Shown: positions 43,852 to 58,213, counted from the first letter of the stretch. The stretch: DNA of 64,000 nt from Melastoma dodecandrum (GCA_029817715.1 JARUPY010000271.1:2604001-2668000), one strand, 5' to 3'. Notes: generated by a model not told the origin, from the sequence alone. Translations and numbers: made by a program.

Positions 43852-45796
43852 CAAGAGGGAGGGAGGGAGGGAATTGGGGAGAATGAATGTTACGAGGTCG
43901 TTTTTAAATGTAAAAAGCGTTGTCGTAAGAGAAAGGAAGGTCTCCGGTCTGTAACGATTTGCAGGGTGGGGTGCCTAAGAATAAATGAAGAGGAGGAGGA
44001 GTGCGGTTACTCTGAGGAGAAGTAAGATGATTGGAAAGAAATCTGAGAAACGAACCATCTCCCCTCGCCCCGATGCATCATCAACTAAGAAGAAGGGTTT
44101 GTTTGGGTTTAAAAAGGAGGGAGGGAATGGATGTGCGTGTGAGAGAAGGCCGGCCGGCCAAACAAGACTCTTTTGACAAATCCTACACCAGCGACGGCTT
44201 ACTCGTGTCTGCGGGGAGAGGTCATGGACTTTTTCAAGTCTCCCACAGGAACGAACCTTCCCAAGCCCATGCTTGGGGTTGGGGCCACGACGTCCCCTCC
44301 TGGACCTGTGTGTTTATGCTTTTTTCTTCCGTCAATCAGTGAAAATCCCATTTTTGATAGGAGCCGTATAGATTTTCTCGTTATTACACGAGAGCCAGCC
44401 AGCCAGACCCCTAGAGGGGGTTGGAAGAGGTCGGCTGGAGGAATAATCTTACGGTCGAACGTGCCGGCGGCAGGGCCATGGACAAATAAATGGGACGGAG
44501 GGTCTGTTAAATCAAGCCGCCGATGTCGCTTTTTTTTTTGTTTGTTTGACTTCGTTCAGGATTCTGCTCCTTCATGAACTCGCCTTTTCATCTGCCGCAA
44601 GCAAAGATTTATTTACCTTTTGTTTTTACTCCCCTAAAAAGTTGGGGTTGGCGTAGAGATTAAAATCTTGGGTAAGAAAAAGGAGAAAGGAAAACAAAAA
44701 ACACTTTTTTGAGGAAGTGCCAGTTGGTGTTTATTTTTTATTACATGATAATTAATTAAGTTTCCCAAAGAGGGAGGTTGGGTTCCATTTTTTTTTATAG
44801 GCAAAATATCAATTTATGACCTCAAGTTTGAGCCAACTTTCTGTTTTTTTATAAACTTAATTTGTTATATAATTTTTTCACCAACTTTTATTTTGATTTT
44901 GATTTTGACCAATCTTGAATTTTATCGTGCGTAAGCCAAACAGACCTTAATAGACAATTTTCATTTGTCGACTAAAAAAGGAGAAAAAATTTTAAAAAAT
45001 GGGAAATAATATTGAAACCTTTAATTTATTTTTTTATTATAAAATTTTGATAGACAAATCAAGTGAATTGGAAGCCGAAGTTAACGATAGTTGCTGATGT
45101 TGTTAAAAAATATGAAAAATCGATGAAGGTCGGATGATGTTCTATTAGGGGGCGACTACTATGGATAAAGTGAATTATGAGACGAATGAATGAGAGGTTC
45201 AAACTCCACTATTATAGTACACGGGTCTAACTATATTAAGGCTTTGTTTGGCTTTCGCTATAAAAAATTCATGATTGGCCAAAATCAAAATAAAAACAAA
45301 AGTTGATGACAAAATTATATAACAAACTAAGTTAATGACAAAATAAGAAGTTGACTCAAAAGTTGATGCCATAAACGTATATTTTGCCTTTTTTATATAC
45401 ATACCTTTTTTTGCGGACGAGGGCAAAGTATTCTGGAAGACGGGCCCGACTATTGATATCTGGGTTGTTATTGGGCTTGGGCTTCGAATGTTTTTCAGAT
45501 GTCGAATAACAAACAAAAAAATATTAAGTCCATTTTACAAGAAATAAGCAGCTCACCACCGAGACATTTGACTTTAAAAAAAAGAAATTAGAAAATTAAA
45601 CATTTTCCTCAGGAGGAGGCTAACGACGACGACGAAGACGAAGACGCGGTGGGATCTCCCAAATCTCTTCATCATCGTCAAACCCTAGAACCCCCCTCCA
45701 TTTCCCTCGATTGAAGTCTGGATTTCGTTCGTATATTCACGGCGACGCCTGGGACTCCGGTCTTGTCTCTTTTGGAAGTGAGAGGTAGATAGATAG
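43852..45796. other. Divergent upstream regions plus a transposon
   Basis: This is the shared 5' space of the minus-strand GT14 gene and the plus-strand DnaJ gene, containing the inverted-repeat element at 44800-45388. No coding exon was supported. Confidence 0.5.
44800..45388. mobile_element. Mutator-like non-autonomous element (long TIRs, 9-bp target duplication)
   Basis: The left end from 44800 (GGCAAAATAT) and the right end to 45388 (ATATTTTGCC) are reverse complements, and the similarity extends inward for about 150 bp, through the TTTGTTATATAATTTT block, the TTTATTTTGATTTTG block and AAGCCAAACA. The flanks carry the same nine bases, TTTTTTATA, at 44791-44799 and 45389-45397. Long TIRs with a 9-bp duplication are the signature of the Mutator superfamily. 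There is no open frame, so it needs a transposase in trans. It sits about 410 bp upstream of the DnaJ gene start. Confidence 0.93.
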
Positions 45797-48700
45797 ATGA
45801 GTCCGAAGGTGGAAGGCCCTTCCTCCGCCGCCGCCCCACCGGCCATCCGGAGGGACCCCTACGATGTCCTCGGCGTCTCCAGGGATTCCTCCGATCAGGA
45901 CATCAAGACCGCCTACCGCAAGCTCGCCCTTAGGTGAGGCCCCCTCCCCCTCCTGCTGTTTTTCTTGTTATTTTCCGTGATTCGATTGCTTGTGCGTATG
46001 TCGCTGATTTTTCCTTTTTCCTTTTGCGCCTCGCCTCGCCCCGCCCCTCCCAGGTATCATCCGGACAAGAATGCCAGCAATCCTGAAGCTTCCGAGCTCT
46101 TCAAGGAGGTCGCTTACTCTTATGGCATCCTATCCGATCCAGAGAAGAGAAGGCAGTACGACAGCGCCGGTTTCGAGGTCCCCTTTCTTCCCTCACGTCC
46201 GCTTGTTTGATTTTGCGACCTGTCCATTTATAATATAATATGTTTGATTTGCGGTACAGGCTCTGGATGCCGATGGCATGGACATGGAGATCGACTTGTC
46301 AAATCTAGGAACCGTGAATACAATGTTTGCAGCCTTATTCAGGCAAGTCTTCCATTGATATGATCACGGATCGATTTCCGTGAGATTGTAACCCTCCCCA
46401 TTTTCTATATTCTCTCAGCAAACTGGGCGTACCCATCAAAACCACCATTTCTGCTAATGTTCTCGAGGAAGCTTTGAATGGAATCGTGACTGTCCGGCCC
46501 CTTCCAATCGGGACATCTGTCAGTGGAAAGGTATCTTCTGCCTTTAGCATCATTGGGAATGCAAAAATTAGGCATTTTAGTTGATTTCTTAGCTTTGGTT
46601 GTTATTACAGGTGGACAAACAGTGTGCGCATTTTTTTAGTGTAACTATTAATGATCAACAAGCGGAGGCTGGGATTGTAGTTAGAGTGATCTCCTCAGCA
46701 CAAAGCAAGTTTAAGGTGAGCTGCTGCATACTTGTTCAGGCATTGTTTGAAAGGTTTTTGAGACTGAAATCATGCTCAGTGGAGCCGAATGGTATAATAC
46801 TTGTGCTAGGCTCATGGATTGACTGAAGATAAGGATACTTAATACGCGTGGATCATACCTTGAATTATGGACTGCACCTCTTGCTTGATTATGGATAAAT
46901 ATGGCTAAGCTTAATTTTTTTGACTGGCTTTCAGTTTTTGTGTGGATGATGTTTCTGATCTGGTTAGATCTCAAATTCTCATCCTTAGGGGAGGGCATTC
47001 TAATAGAACACATTATCCTACCAAGTTCCAGTCCATCATATTCTAGATCTTCTATAACTCAATGGATAATAATTGAACAACTTTTTAAAAAGTTTTAACT
47101 GAACCTACCTCGGAATTTAGATGAGTATCTGGATAGCCTTGACTATGATAGATCTCATTAGACTTTTTAGCTGGCAGACAGCTTTACTCAGGGTCCTTCA
47201 TTTGGATTCTGTATAGTCCTGTGGAGGATATGTTTTCATTCTGGACTATCATTTGTCAAATGCTGTTTTGATGCTCGTTATTTGTGGTTATTCAGCTACT
47301 TTACTTTGAGCAAGATGCCAATGGCGGATATGGCTTAGCCCTTCAGGTACATATTTCTGTAAAACTGTTTTTGATGTATTATAAATAGTAGATTCTCATA
47401 TCTAATTTTAGGTTGGTGCACTGAACATATAATAAAGATGTAACCCTTTACTTAAGCATAGCCGTGATTTTAAGAAGGGAATTTTTTTCCTTTTAAAGTA
47501 TATTTCTATGGTCTCTAGGTGGAAACAGTTAATTGCTAATTGTTTTTGTTTCGGGTGCCAGGTTTAGACTTAAAAATCAGCTATGCTTTTTGCCTGCATA
47601 GTGCAATCTTGTCTCCACATGAGATTGCTCTTCACCTGCTCCTCAATTTGTGTTAGTTGAGATCAAGGCTTATGCTTAATGTTATCCTTGGGCATGCATT
47701 TCTTCCTTTGCTATACTGGCATCATCTAGTTATAAAGGATGCTGGTTTAATAACTTAGGTTGAAGACACAATGTTAAGAAATTGTGTATACATTGTTTTT
47801 CTTAGGTTAAAAACTTGGTATAAGTGTGGTAGAGAGGATTTTTTCCAAAACATGGTAAACTGTACTTCCCCTGCAATGGCAAGGTATTAGATTTACCATG
47901 ATGACAGTTTGTGTACTACTTGCAAGATGCAAACCTTATTTTAGATCTTTTCAAAATATCTGGAAAACAAGGTATTATATGCAAGAGTACCTTGTATCAG
48001 GAAACTAATTGTCATCCTCCTTGTGCATGTGTTTTATGTTTCTATTATAATGATGAATGTGACATTGCAGGAGAACTGGAAATTATGTTATCATTAATCT
48101 TCGTGTTTTTTATTTATTTATCTAGTAGCTGTAGTCTTTATTTATATTAATTTTTTGCTATGCTATAAAATTAAACTTTTATAGGAAGAAAGTGAGAAAG
48201 CAGGCAAGATGACATCTGCAGGGATGTACTTTCTACATTTCCAAGTATACCGGATGGATTCAACAATAAATGCTGTGAGTTGGTCGTTTGGTTGGTTTAC
48301 ACTTGTCGATATGTTGTGACCTGGTTGCTGGTTATCCACTGGATAGAGAAATTATTGTTGTTGTTTTTGGTGATGCAGTTAGCAATGGCCAAGGATCCTG
48401 AAGCGGCTTTCTTTAAGAGGTTGGAAGGTCTTCAACCTTGTGAGGTGTCTGAGCTTAAGGCTGGGACCCACATATTTGCGGTTTATGGTGCGAAGATTGT
48501 ATCCTTTTGTTTGTTGATTCATTTCCAAATGGGAACGATTCAGAACTTACTACCATGTTCTTGATCTAACTTGCAATGCTTACACAGGGGATAATTTTTT
48601 TAAGCCTGCCGCCTACACAATCGAAGCACTTAGTGCAAAATCACACGAAGAAACCACCGAGAAGCTGAAGGACATCGAGGCTCAGATTCTACGAAAAAGA

Positions 48701-49562
48701 ACTGAGTTACGCCAGTTTGAGACAGAATACAGAAAGGTTTGTGGTGTTTCTTATTTTCGTGTAATCTCGAAGATAACTGGAGGTCAATAGCCTTTGTTCT
48801 TACAGAAGTATGAGATTTCTTGCAGGCGTTGGCTCGCTTTCAAGAGGTTACCAACAGATATGCTCAAGAAAAGCAATCCGTACGTTCCGTTAAAAGATTA
48901 TCTTATTTATTTTACAGTAATGTGTGGCTCTGTATTAGAACGAACAATAGTGTTCCATGCTAGTTCCTTTGGTCAGGTAGATTTGCTAGTAAATATCTGT
49001 TTTGGATGTGGTCTGCTGGTATTTTCTCTACTTGCTTCCTGCATTATAACTGGCGTGTTCTTTCTTATCCCCAGGATAAAATATGTTGCTTATAACCAAC
49101 AAAAAGAAAGAGAGATGGATTGAGTGACAAAATCATTTCAAAAAATATTTGTGAAACCACCTAATAGAATAAAGACTCAAGTATTTTTATTGCTGGTGTT
49201 TTCACTGAAGAACTGTCACGAATACCGAAAGAATAAAGGATTTCCATCATTGATAATTTCAAGTTGTGCAGTCCCTTCGATGTAAGTGGTTTTATTATTT
49301 CATAAACTTGCAGGTGGACGAGCTGCTGAAACAGAGGGATAGCATTCATGCCTCCTTCACTGTACGCATGCCAAACGGCAGTTTAGTTGGTGGGACTAAC
49401 GGTGTAAGTAGTAGTGGCAGCTGCAGTGGTGGACAGGCTCAGTGCGACGATGCCAAGCCAGATAGTCCTGTAGAAGACGGAGGTGTCGATGGAAGGGACA
49501 AATCAAGCAAAAAGAAATGGTTCAATCTCGGGGGGAAAGGATCTGATAAAAAGCTTGGCTGA
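45797..49562 (+). CDS. ARG1-like DnaJ (J-domain) protein with coiled coil, eleven exons
   Basis: Exons 45797-45933, 46054-46177, 46260-46342, 46419-46530, 46611-46715, 47296-47346, 48185-48274, 48379-48487, 48588-48736, 48826-48879 and 49314-49562 give 420 residues. The J domain is at about residues 20-85, with the HPD tripeptide in YHPDKN, and runs into the family block [14 protein letters not shown]. The central region ([48 protein letters not shown]) and the C-terminal coiled coil ([20 protein letters not shown]) are those of ARG1/ARL proteins. These act in gravity signalling in root columella and hypocotyl cells, as peripheral membrane proteins of the vesicle system. Which of ARG1, ARL1 or ARL2 it is I cannot decide. 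The third intron has a GC donor. Confidence 0.94.
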
Positions 49563-52500
49563 TCCTTGTCCTGCTGTATAGACACACCCTTGTTGTAAGT
49601 TGAGGCGTTGTAATATTTTTTATTCACAACACAGGTCGGGGGTGCGCCCGATGCGAGGCCCTGCACCCTATACTATTACTTCCATGTGTTAGTTTCTCTC
49701 GGGGTTAGGCTGGGATTGGGGCGGAGAAAGTAAAGGTGCATATGATGCCGCTGTCTTTTTTCTTCTCTCTCCAATAGGTGATATGAGTTTGTTGTTTCGC
49801 TTAGTCTTCCATATGTGCGCTTTGGTTTCAGTCGAAGCTTGAGATGTCTTTGCTGCTTGTTTATTTCATGGACACACATGTGGAATTGTCATTTGCCTCA
49901 AACATTACATATTCTGAGGAATGACTATACTAAATTTAAGAATGCAATTATATTAATCTAGAAATATGGCAGGATGAATCTTTCTTTATTCAACCACCCA
50001 TTTAGTTTGGGAATAGATAAAATGTAATTGTGTGCCGATACATAAGTGGGTTGGGGGGTGGGGGGGGGTGTCATGTCATATACGTCCATCAAGGACTTGG
50101 GCCGAAGCCGCAGGGGGGAGGGGGATTGGATCATGGTGGCGTTCTAGGTTTTCTACTTCTTTTGATGTGTGTATATGGCTTGGTGGACTGGACACGCACT
50201 TAAATGAAACGAACTACAGATAATGTTCTTAATAAGACAACGAGTGGGAGGGAGGTGATGAAAAAGAGAGCCTCATTTTTGGGGGAGAAGTCAAAGGTTT
50301 ATGTTATGGATGGATGGATGCCCACCATGATGAAAAGCAACAGACATCCCAGCTTCTGTTTGTATGTTTACTAAAATAGTGGAATTTGCCTCATCTGATT
50401 GGGCAGTTCTGAAGCAATCGATGAGGTCTGAGTAGATCTCCAACATGTTGACAATATCCTTTTAAACAACGACCTGAGTATCTCCTCCCCGTGTCACTCC
50501 CTCCCCCTCGCCCTACACTCCCCCCTCCCCCGTGTCAAGCCATCGTCAGGGATTAATTACACAGTTGATGTGACTAGAGATTTAGGATCTACTCATTTAC
50601 AGTTGATGTGACCAGAGACACTGGCTGAAAAAAATTAGCTCGCGGTGTCGATGCCACGCTAATCCTATCTTACCACGTGCACGGCGTGTATTTCTTGACT
50701 TCGTACTACGCCAACGATTGAATACGGAGGAAAGATGAAAATGAGAGGGAAGTATGAGGTCAGAAAACCCAGTCGCCACGACTGGGAAGTGATTGGTTAA
50801 GAGACTGACTCTCCGTTACTTTTTACAACATGTGGCGAACCGCATCTACCACCGCACCACAGTGGGCAGGGGGAGAGATGTGATGTGCTTTTCCCCTTTC
50901 GAGTGTCGGGATGCGGTCAGTTTCTTGAGGTTCCCCCCTCTCCTCTCCCTCCCACGTGAGGGTCAGTCACCCTTTTCCCCAATTCCTTTGTGTTTCCTCT
51001 GCATGCAGCAACCCCACCCCCATTCTTAACAAGGGTTTCCAAATTATAATTACATCTTTATCTTATCGTTTCAACCTCACCGCCCCATCGGCATGTCTTG
51101 TGAATGTCGGGGTTGGGTTGTTGGATCGGGTTCCATTGGGGGAACATTTTTGTTTTTCTTACTTCTTTAAGCGGGACCGGATAACAAAGGTTAATGCGCG
51201 TCATGAACTTTGGACGAAAGGTGTCTCGACATGTAAACAAGCAACACAGTTTGGTGATTTTAAGAAGTACAATCGTGGGGAGTTGGGGGAGGGATTAATG
51301 GGACAACAACCCCTTTGATTAAAAATGGAAAACACGTTGAGAGACCACTTTGGTAACTTAAACTCGGGAAGCCCTCCCTGTGGATCCTCCATACTAGTAG
51401 TTTAAGGTTGACCGGAGTGGGTTTGTGTTCCCGGGACTTTTAAACAACTTTATGTAATAGAAATTGAAAAACAGTCCCCTCCTCCTCTCGAATATTGGGG
51501 TATAACATATTCCCGGTCTGTGCAGAACGAATGAGGCTCATAATGTCATGTGGAGATGTGCGCCCCACAAATTATGGGGGGTATTTGGATTTATGGGGCG
51601 AGCGAAGGGTGTCATGTGGGTTGCTGCTTAGACCTCGTAGCCGTCTATTTGTCTACTACTCCTTTTAGTTTATGACAGAACATCTCTCTTTTGCCCCTGT
51701 TCGTTTGACTGCCCAATCCCTGACTTGAAAACTCATCGTTTCATCTGGACATTTTTTTTACTACACGTGCGAAAGCTCTGTTCAAGTACCGCGTCAAGTT
51801 AAGTAATTTTCTTTATAAAATTTTTGAAAATTTTATATATGTAAATAATGAGATGGGTACTTCTTAATCGTCTCTCGAGATGTCGCAATACCTAATTCTA
51901 CACTAATGGTTGGTGTCGTTGTCTCCAAGTACTAGATAACCGAAACATTTTGAAACATGATTTCATTAAAAGAGAGATGATATTTATTTTGAATGATCCG
52001 AAGCTTTTCCCATGGGTGGGTTGTTTTCTTTTTTAATTCCCAAGTAGATGGGGGGGGGTGTTCGTTTTATATGTTTCTTTAATGGGACGATCTAGACTTG
52101 GGGAGGCTACAAAATCTATGTAATAGCCTTAAATGTTTAGATTAATCATGTTGGACCACTAGTTAAATAAAATCTCTCCTAGGTGGGGGAGTCACTTAAA
52201 AATGACTTAAAGCTAACTTCAGAACTAGGTCCCTCCCCCCCAAACCCTAGTAGTAATAATAATTGTAGTAAACCATCGATTATTATAAGCCAAAGTGTTG
52301 GAATCATTTCATCACCAATTATCATGGGATGCCTGCCTGCCTGTCACATTTGCATTCGCACGGGTCTACCCCTTTTGCTTAATATTCCCACGACATATCC
52401 ATCAAAAGGCGATTTGGTTCTCCTCCCCACCCACGTCTTTCGTCCAAACTTTTTTGAGCTATCTTTATATGCTTTGTTTTTTAATCATAATTTGACGTAA

Positions 52501-55500
52501 CTTAATTAATTTATTATTTCATATCCGTGAAGATTGTAAATTAAATTTTGATTCTCAGGTTGTAAAAAAAAAAAAAAACTCAAAGTTATGAACATATTTT
52601 CAAGAATTGACCCCTTCAAAAGGTGGGAAGGTTGCCGACAGGAAACAAAAGATTTTATTTGGAAAGTCGACGTGGAGTTTATATGTTGACGTGTTTGAAT
52701 TAGGATCATTTCTTATTAGGGTTAAGCTAATTTAATGGTAGACTATTGATATTATATATATTTTGTTTCCTTTAGTCGGGTCCAATTGGGGTTTGAGTAT
52801 TTTCTTTTTTCCCTTGGTAAGCACAAGTTGCGGTGGGGGTGGGCCATGAGAACGATTCGGGCGATCTTTGAGACGATAATTAGGGTCCTAAGGAGGAGGT
52901 TGGATGTCATTAACATATTACATTATATTAGATTAAAGTAGATGGTGGAAGCCATTAAAGCATCAAAAGAAGCTGGAAAAAAAAAAGTGCCCATTTGTAT
53001 CAAAGAAAATAAAGAAAAGTAGTTTCACTAACATGTATTGGAAGTCGACTTAGATGAAATGTAACAACCCACGGCCAAAATAAAAGTTAAGGCGACGCGA
53101 TGACGTGGCGGTTTATCTCGACACGTGTTAATGTCGTTTGAATACGCGTGAAGGATAATCTAATAGAAGAATGTAAATTAAGATTAGTTAAGCACATGTG
53201 ATTAGCTTGGGGTTTCAATTCCCATTGGTTGGGTGGAAACGGGGACCCTCCTGCCCTACCACAATTATGTAAGATGAAAGCGAATAATTAACCTATCAAA
53301 CTAATGTGGGGGCTTCTTCACATGGCGTTTCTCTTCCCCAACATTAGTGGATAAAATTATAGGTCCCTTTTGGAAGGCGTCCATTCCCCGTTATTACCGC
53401 CTTCAGACAAATGCATAGGTCATTTCCTTTGTCTTTGCATTGAAATTTCGCAAATATCTCCCACTCCCCCCCCCCCCCCATCCCTTTGTCCCGAATGCTT
53501 TTTTACTTCCACGTTGGATCGGTTGTCTTCTTATCGCGTCCGCATTTGACTTTCAGATCCCCTTTTCTTTGGACCATGTGATCACGTCTTCGATGCCCCA
53601 AATAATCTACCCGTTTATGCCTTTCCCTCATCGGCCTTTGCACACATACAATTCTTTGAAATGTTCTAGGGTTAGGTGATTGTCTTTTCTTATGAACTAA
53701 AATCGGGCAGCTCGAACAAGACACGAAAGGACAAAACAAAAGGGGGCTAAAGATCAGCTTCAAGCTATTGTTCTTCTCTAGACTCGTGATTCGCGACACG
53801 CTTAGCATCAATCAATCCACCGAAATCAACGAGAGATTTCTGTAGAGATCCCCGCCCGAAATGTCGTTGTCCTAAGATCATAAGAGACACCGCGAAACTT
53901 AATGCTGCATAATAATCTATTCTATTAGCAGGTTGCTAATAACCCCCCCCCCCCCCTATTTATTTTTGAAAATGGACCGTACAAACGAGATCATTTATTT
54001 AAACAAACATTTGTTCAGCGATGGCGTACGTTTTTTTATGTTTGTCTATTTCTTCTAAAATCATATCTTAATACATAACGCAATGTTATCTGATGCAATT
54101 AACAAGTTCGTTAATGATCTCAATTAGTAGAAGCATGCGCGTTCTCTTAAGGCATGGAAGCCAATGAAACCTCCCCCCCCCAAAAAAGAAAAAAAAAAAA
54201 ACCTCCAAATCAAACGGACGAAAGGAAACGTCAGTTCGATGTATCCCTTTCTTTCTTTAGGTGGGATGTGAAGAAGCTTTCCTGAATTTTTTATTTATAG
54301 TGAACATTCATAATGTATTATTAATTTATCTACATTATTTTCAAAAAAGTAACGTTTTATGATTCATTCATCATACAAAGCCTGTACTTTGTCAATCGCC
54401 CCCACTCCAAAACTTCTCACCTAAAAACAATTTCAAGTAACATCATTTGGCGATGGGTCAGGTTTAAGAACGAGACTATTATTATTATTTCTTTCCCCTT
54501 TGTCCTGATGACAGAGAAGGACGACCCTACACACCCGGACATCATCTCGAAGTTATGACCTAAACCCTATGTGCATTACATCTGTCCTTGTCTTAATTGT
54601 CCTCCATAAGCCTTCCTCCTACTTGACATAATGAATAATTCGGGATCAATGAATGATTCGTCCACTTGGGGGCCCCCTTTGTTTTCTTTGTTTTTTTTTT
54701 TAATTTCGAAACAGATGACGATGAATTTGGGTCCAAAAGAACCGAGAAAAAACTCGGGGAACGTCTAGAAAACGTAGGAGGAAACCTCACCCCCGTGTTA
54801 ACTCACACTTTTTTGGGAGATCTAGTTTTGCAAATGCATGTAATAAAATTTGATGCGAAAGAAATAGGGCGATTCATCTGATTCTCATTCCCCCGCTCCC
54901 AGCGGCATCAAGGGCCGGCGCACAAGGGTCCTGGTACTATCCAGGTGCGAAGAACCCCGTAGGTGACTTTTTTAAAAGATGAATGACTGACTCACGCACG
55001 CATGTTGAATCGATCCAACTGCCCAAAAAGAGACTCCACTTTCTCCGCTTAAAGGAGGAGAAATCATATTGCAAATTTAATAAATAATTATGATATAAAA
55101 CTACGTTCAAAGTGCTTCGGCATAACAATCAAACCACCCCAAATTGATAAAAAACACGAGTTCTTCTAAAAATAAATCTCTGATTATGAAGATGACCACA
55201 CTATCTGTAATGACTTATTGAATATCGTGAATGACAAGACCGAATATGTAACATATTTTCGACTGGATTGAAAATTTGAAGGGGAACTGTAGATTAGAAA
55301 AGAAGAAGAGGGGGACAAAGGTGGGGGCATGACCCGGGAGTTTGAGTTTGAGATGATCGACTTCTGTCTTTGCTTTCAGGTGTAGGGGAGGAAGCTCCGA
55401 ACGTTACATCACATTTCATATTATATTAATATAGACTAGGGCTATTTATATAAGAAAAGGTGGAGGAGGAGGAGGTGTCGTTTCTTTCTCTTTTTCTCTC

Positions 55501-55928
55501 CCTCTTACAAGAAAGATTTCGAGGAGATTTCTCCGAAAGCGAAGCCAAACATTACAAGAAAAAAACTTCCCGAACTGAACGTCAGTCACGCAAGCATCCT
55601 CATCAAAAGAAAAGAAGAAACACAAAATAATGTTTCATCATCGACACACGTAATTGGGTTGGGGGACTCCTCCCTCAAAAGTACCAACTCTTACGTTTCG
55701 TTTCATTTCTTGTCACAACCCCACCACCACCCACTTCTACTTTTTCAGTTCCCAAATTCACATTCATTTTCTTTTTCGAAATCGTGCCCCGAATTAGCAA
55801 AACTCACTATGAGAACATATGAGGGTTTATTTATTTTCCCAAGTCGTAGATTAATTTCTGTGGCGCGAGGTAAAGTTTAAATACGAGATGGCGTGGAAGA
55901 TTTGATTGGACACCAGAGAAGAAAGTTA

Positions 55929-55957
55929 GTGTGTGTGTGTGTGTGTTTGCGCGCGCG
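55929..55957. repeat. (GT)n followed by (GC)n
   Basis: About nine GT units run directly into four GC units. Alternating purine-pyrimidine DNA of this kind can adopt left-handed helix; this is chemistry knowledge, not a functional claim. Confidence 0.8.
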
Positions 55958-57322
55958 TATGGTGAGGGTTGAATTGAAACACGCGAATCTGAGTGGAGAT
56001 ACGCAAGGAAAGCTTGCTCTCGATGGCGACACGGTAAAGGAGGGGGGCCAGGCCCCCAGCCCTTGTCTGGAAACCTAAAAAGAACAACATGTTAAACTAT
56101 TATAACACGAGTTTTGGTGTACGAATATTACAGCATGAAATAAATGGTTCATTAATTAAACATTTATAAAAGATATGTCTATTAAATAAATACAATGAAT
56201 TGTTTTTAAGGACGACGCGGCAGCAAATACGGGTTGGATGCTGACTGCAAGAACACTATTTGGCGGGGGAACTCCCAGCTGAAACCTCCTCAGATGTAAG
56301 TTTTGACGGTGTCAGATGATGTCATAAATACTATTTTTTTTTTCTGTCAGACGTAACTGGCAGTTCCCAAGTACTCACTGCATACCACAACTTACTGTAT
56401 CTAAATTTGGGGGTTGGGGGGTTTCAGCTGTCTGCCTTTTTTGACTCCCCATAGAATGAATGACATTTGGTTTCTCTGTCCGTGCGCTCCCCCCCCCCCC
56501 CTTTCCCCACAAAATTAAAAAAAGAAATTATAGAGTAAAAGGAAGGGGGGGAGTAATCAATCGTTCAACTAACTAAACTCGTACGTTCAAGCCAAAACCC
56601 GTTTGTTGGATTTGCTAAGACAAAGTCCTGGTTTCGTGATCACACCTGATTGTCGGCATGGAATGAGACCCTACGTCCTCCGAAACGAGACATTGAACAA
56701 GTTAGAAAGGAATCCACATCGGAAACCCACCCCCCTCCCCTACAAACTTAAGTCTTCTCCTAACCGTGTGTGCGCTAGCTATGTCCCAATACAAACCAAC
56801 TCGCCTCACAAAGTTGTCCCTAAGGCCACGGATATGAACACGCGCCCACACTGTACACTTCTCTTTGTGATGATAGTCACACCTCCTAACAAATGAGGGT
56901 CACGAAAAAGACCATTAGGTTCTGCCGGATAAAATATTACCACCACGAATGATATTACATTATATGCGTGTCTCCGATAGGAGGACATAGCTGTTCGGCT
57001 ACCACAAAATACACAAGATTCTTTCTATTAGGTAGGGGTAATATATGTTTTTTTTAATACATGGTTTCTTTGTACGTGATCGATTAAATTAAAATCGATT
57101 AATGAACATCATATTTAATAGAACATAAACTAAGTACACGTAACAAATTTACGAATGAGAGGCGATGTGTAGGTCCACCTCCATTTTTTTTCCCACCGTA
57201 CATAATATTTAATGATTTTGCAGCACAGTTATTAAATGTGACTAACACAACACGTACGATAAATAATGGATGAGTGGGGAGGGGAGGAGAGGTTCAAGAG
57301 AGAGGAACCCACATGCATCACA

Positions 57323-57353
57323 TTTTTCTTTTCTTTTCTTTTCTTTTCTTTTC
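57323..57353. repeat. (TTTTC)n microsatellite
   Basis: A tandem TTTTC repeat with about six units. Confidence 0.85.
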
Positions 57354-58060
57354 CTTCCGACGTCAATTTTCGCTTCTCGCTTTCTCTCAAAAATATAACA
57401 AATGATTCGGGATAAATATAAAGAAATAATAATACACCAAAAATGGCCAAAAGAACCCGTCTAATCCCTTCCCATCGATTAAATCGAAGTCCCAATTTAA
57501 TCCCCGCCGAGACGAAAAGAAATCGGGGGCGTTCGATGAATGGATGGATCGTACCACCCCTGTAATTATTTTTGTTTATTTATATCTTCCAAGGGCCAGA
57601 TTCTTGGGGGAGGCTCTGCTATGCTATACTTTAGTATGTGTTATTAGTAACAAAATAAATAAAATAAAGTGAAGGTTGAGGGGGCGGGGGTGGAAAAAAG
57701 GGACATCATCCGAGGAAAGACAATTAACCCCTCAGTCACCCCCGGGGAGGGGAATAAATGAGTAAAAAGTATGTTGTGGGTTTGGTCCAATCCCCAAAAC
57801 GTGAAGGTGGGGAGTTAGTTTAGTTCTTCATGGGATCTTTTTGTAAGGGGGGAGGGATGTCCGGAAGATGCCCTCAGAAACCATAAACCACTTTCTCTTT
57901 TTAAGGGCACAAGCCCCATGATCATGTCACTGTTCCTTAAAACAACAACAACTACAAGAGTGAGAGAGAGAGAAACGTCGTTGGGGTTCATTGCATTGTC
58001 TTCCAATCCCATCCCCATCCCCAGGAACCAAACTTTTTCTCTGTGTGTGTGAATCCCTTG

Positions 58061-58068
58061 TATAAATA
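58061..58068 (+). promoter_or_regulatory. TATA box of the zinc-finger gene
   Basis: TATAAATA lies about 150 bp upstream of the ATG at 58214, with a pyrimidine-rich leader following. Confidence 0.6.
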
Positions 58069-58213
58069 AATAGCAACACTCCCCCACGCATGCACTCGCT
58101 TTCTTCCCATTGTCTTTACCACAACCCTCCTTGCAGCTTCCCTTGCTTCCTCCCCCGTCCTTTCTTTTCCCCTTTCCTCTCCCCAACTTCCTACTCCCTT
58201 TTCTTGTCCTAAC

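Larger units (their letters stand above)
49563..58060. other. Gene-poor 8.5 kb
   Basis: No exon with family resemblance was found on either strand. The longest open frames (52183-52500, 50956-51318) are short and unlike known proteins. The stretch holds homopolymer tracts of C or G (about 50052, 52052, 53467, 53943, 54173 and 56489), a (GT)n(GC)n tract, and two copies of ACAGTTGATGTGAC at about 50561 and 50600. A possible TATATAA with a (GGA)n leader lies at about 55443-55470, but no frame behind it is convincing; a non-coding transcript cannot be excluded. Confidence 0.5.

Noticed and set aside
54550..54575. Telomere-like CCTAAACCCTA near 54560
   Set aside because: Only one partial unit; not a telomeric repeat array.
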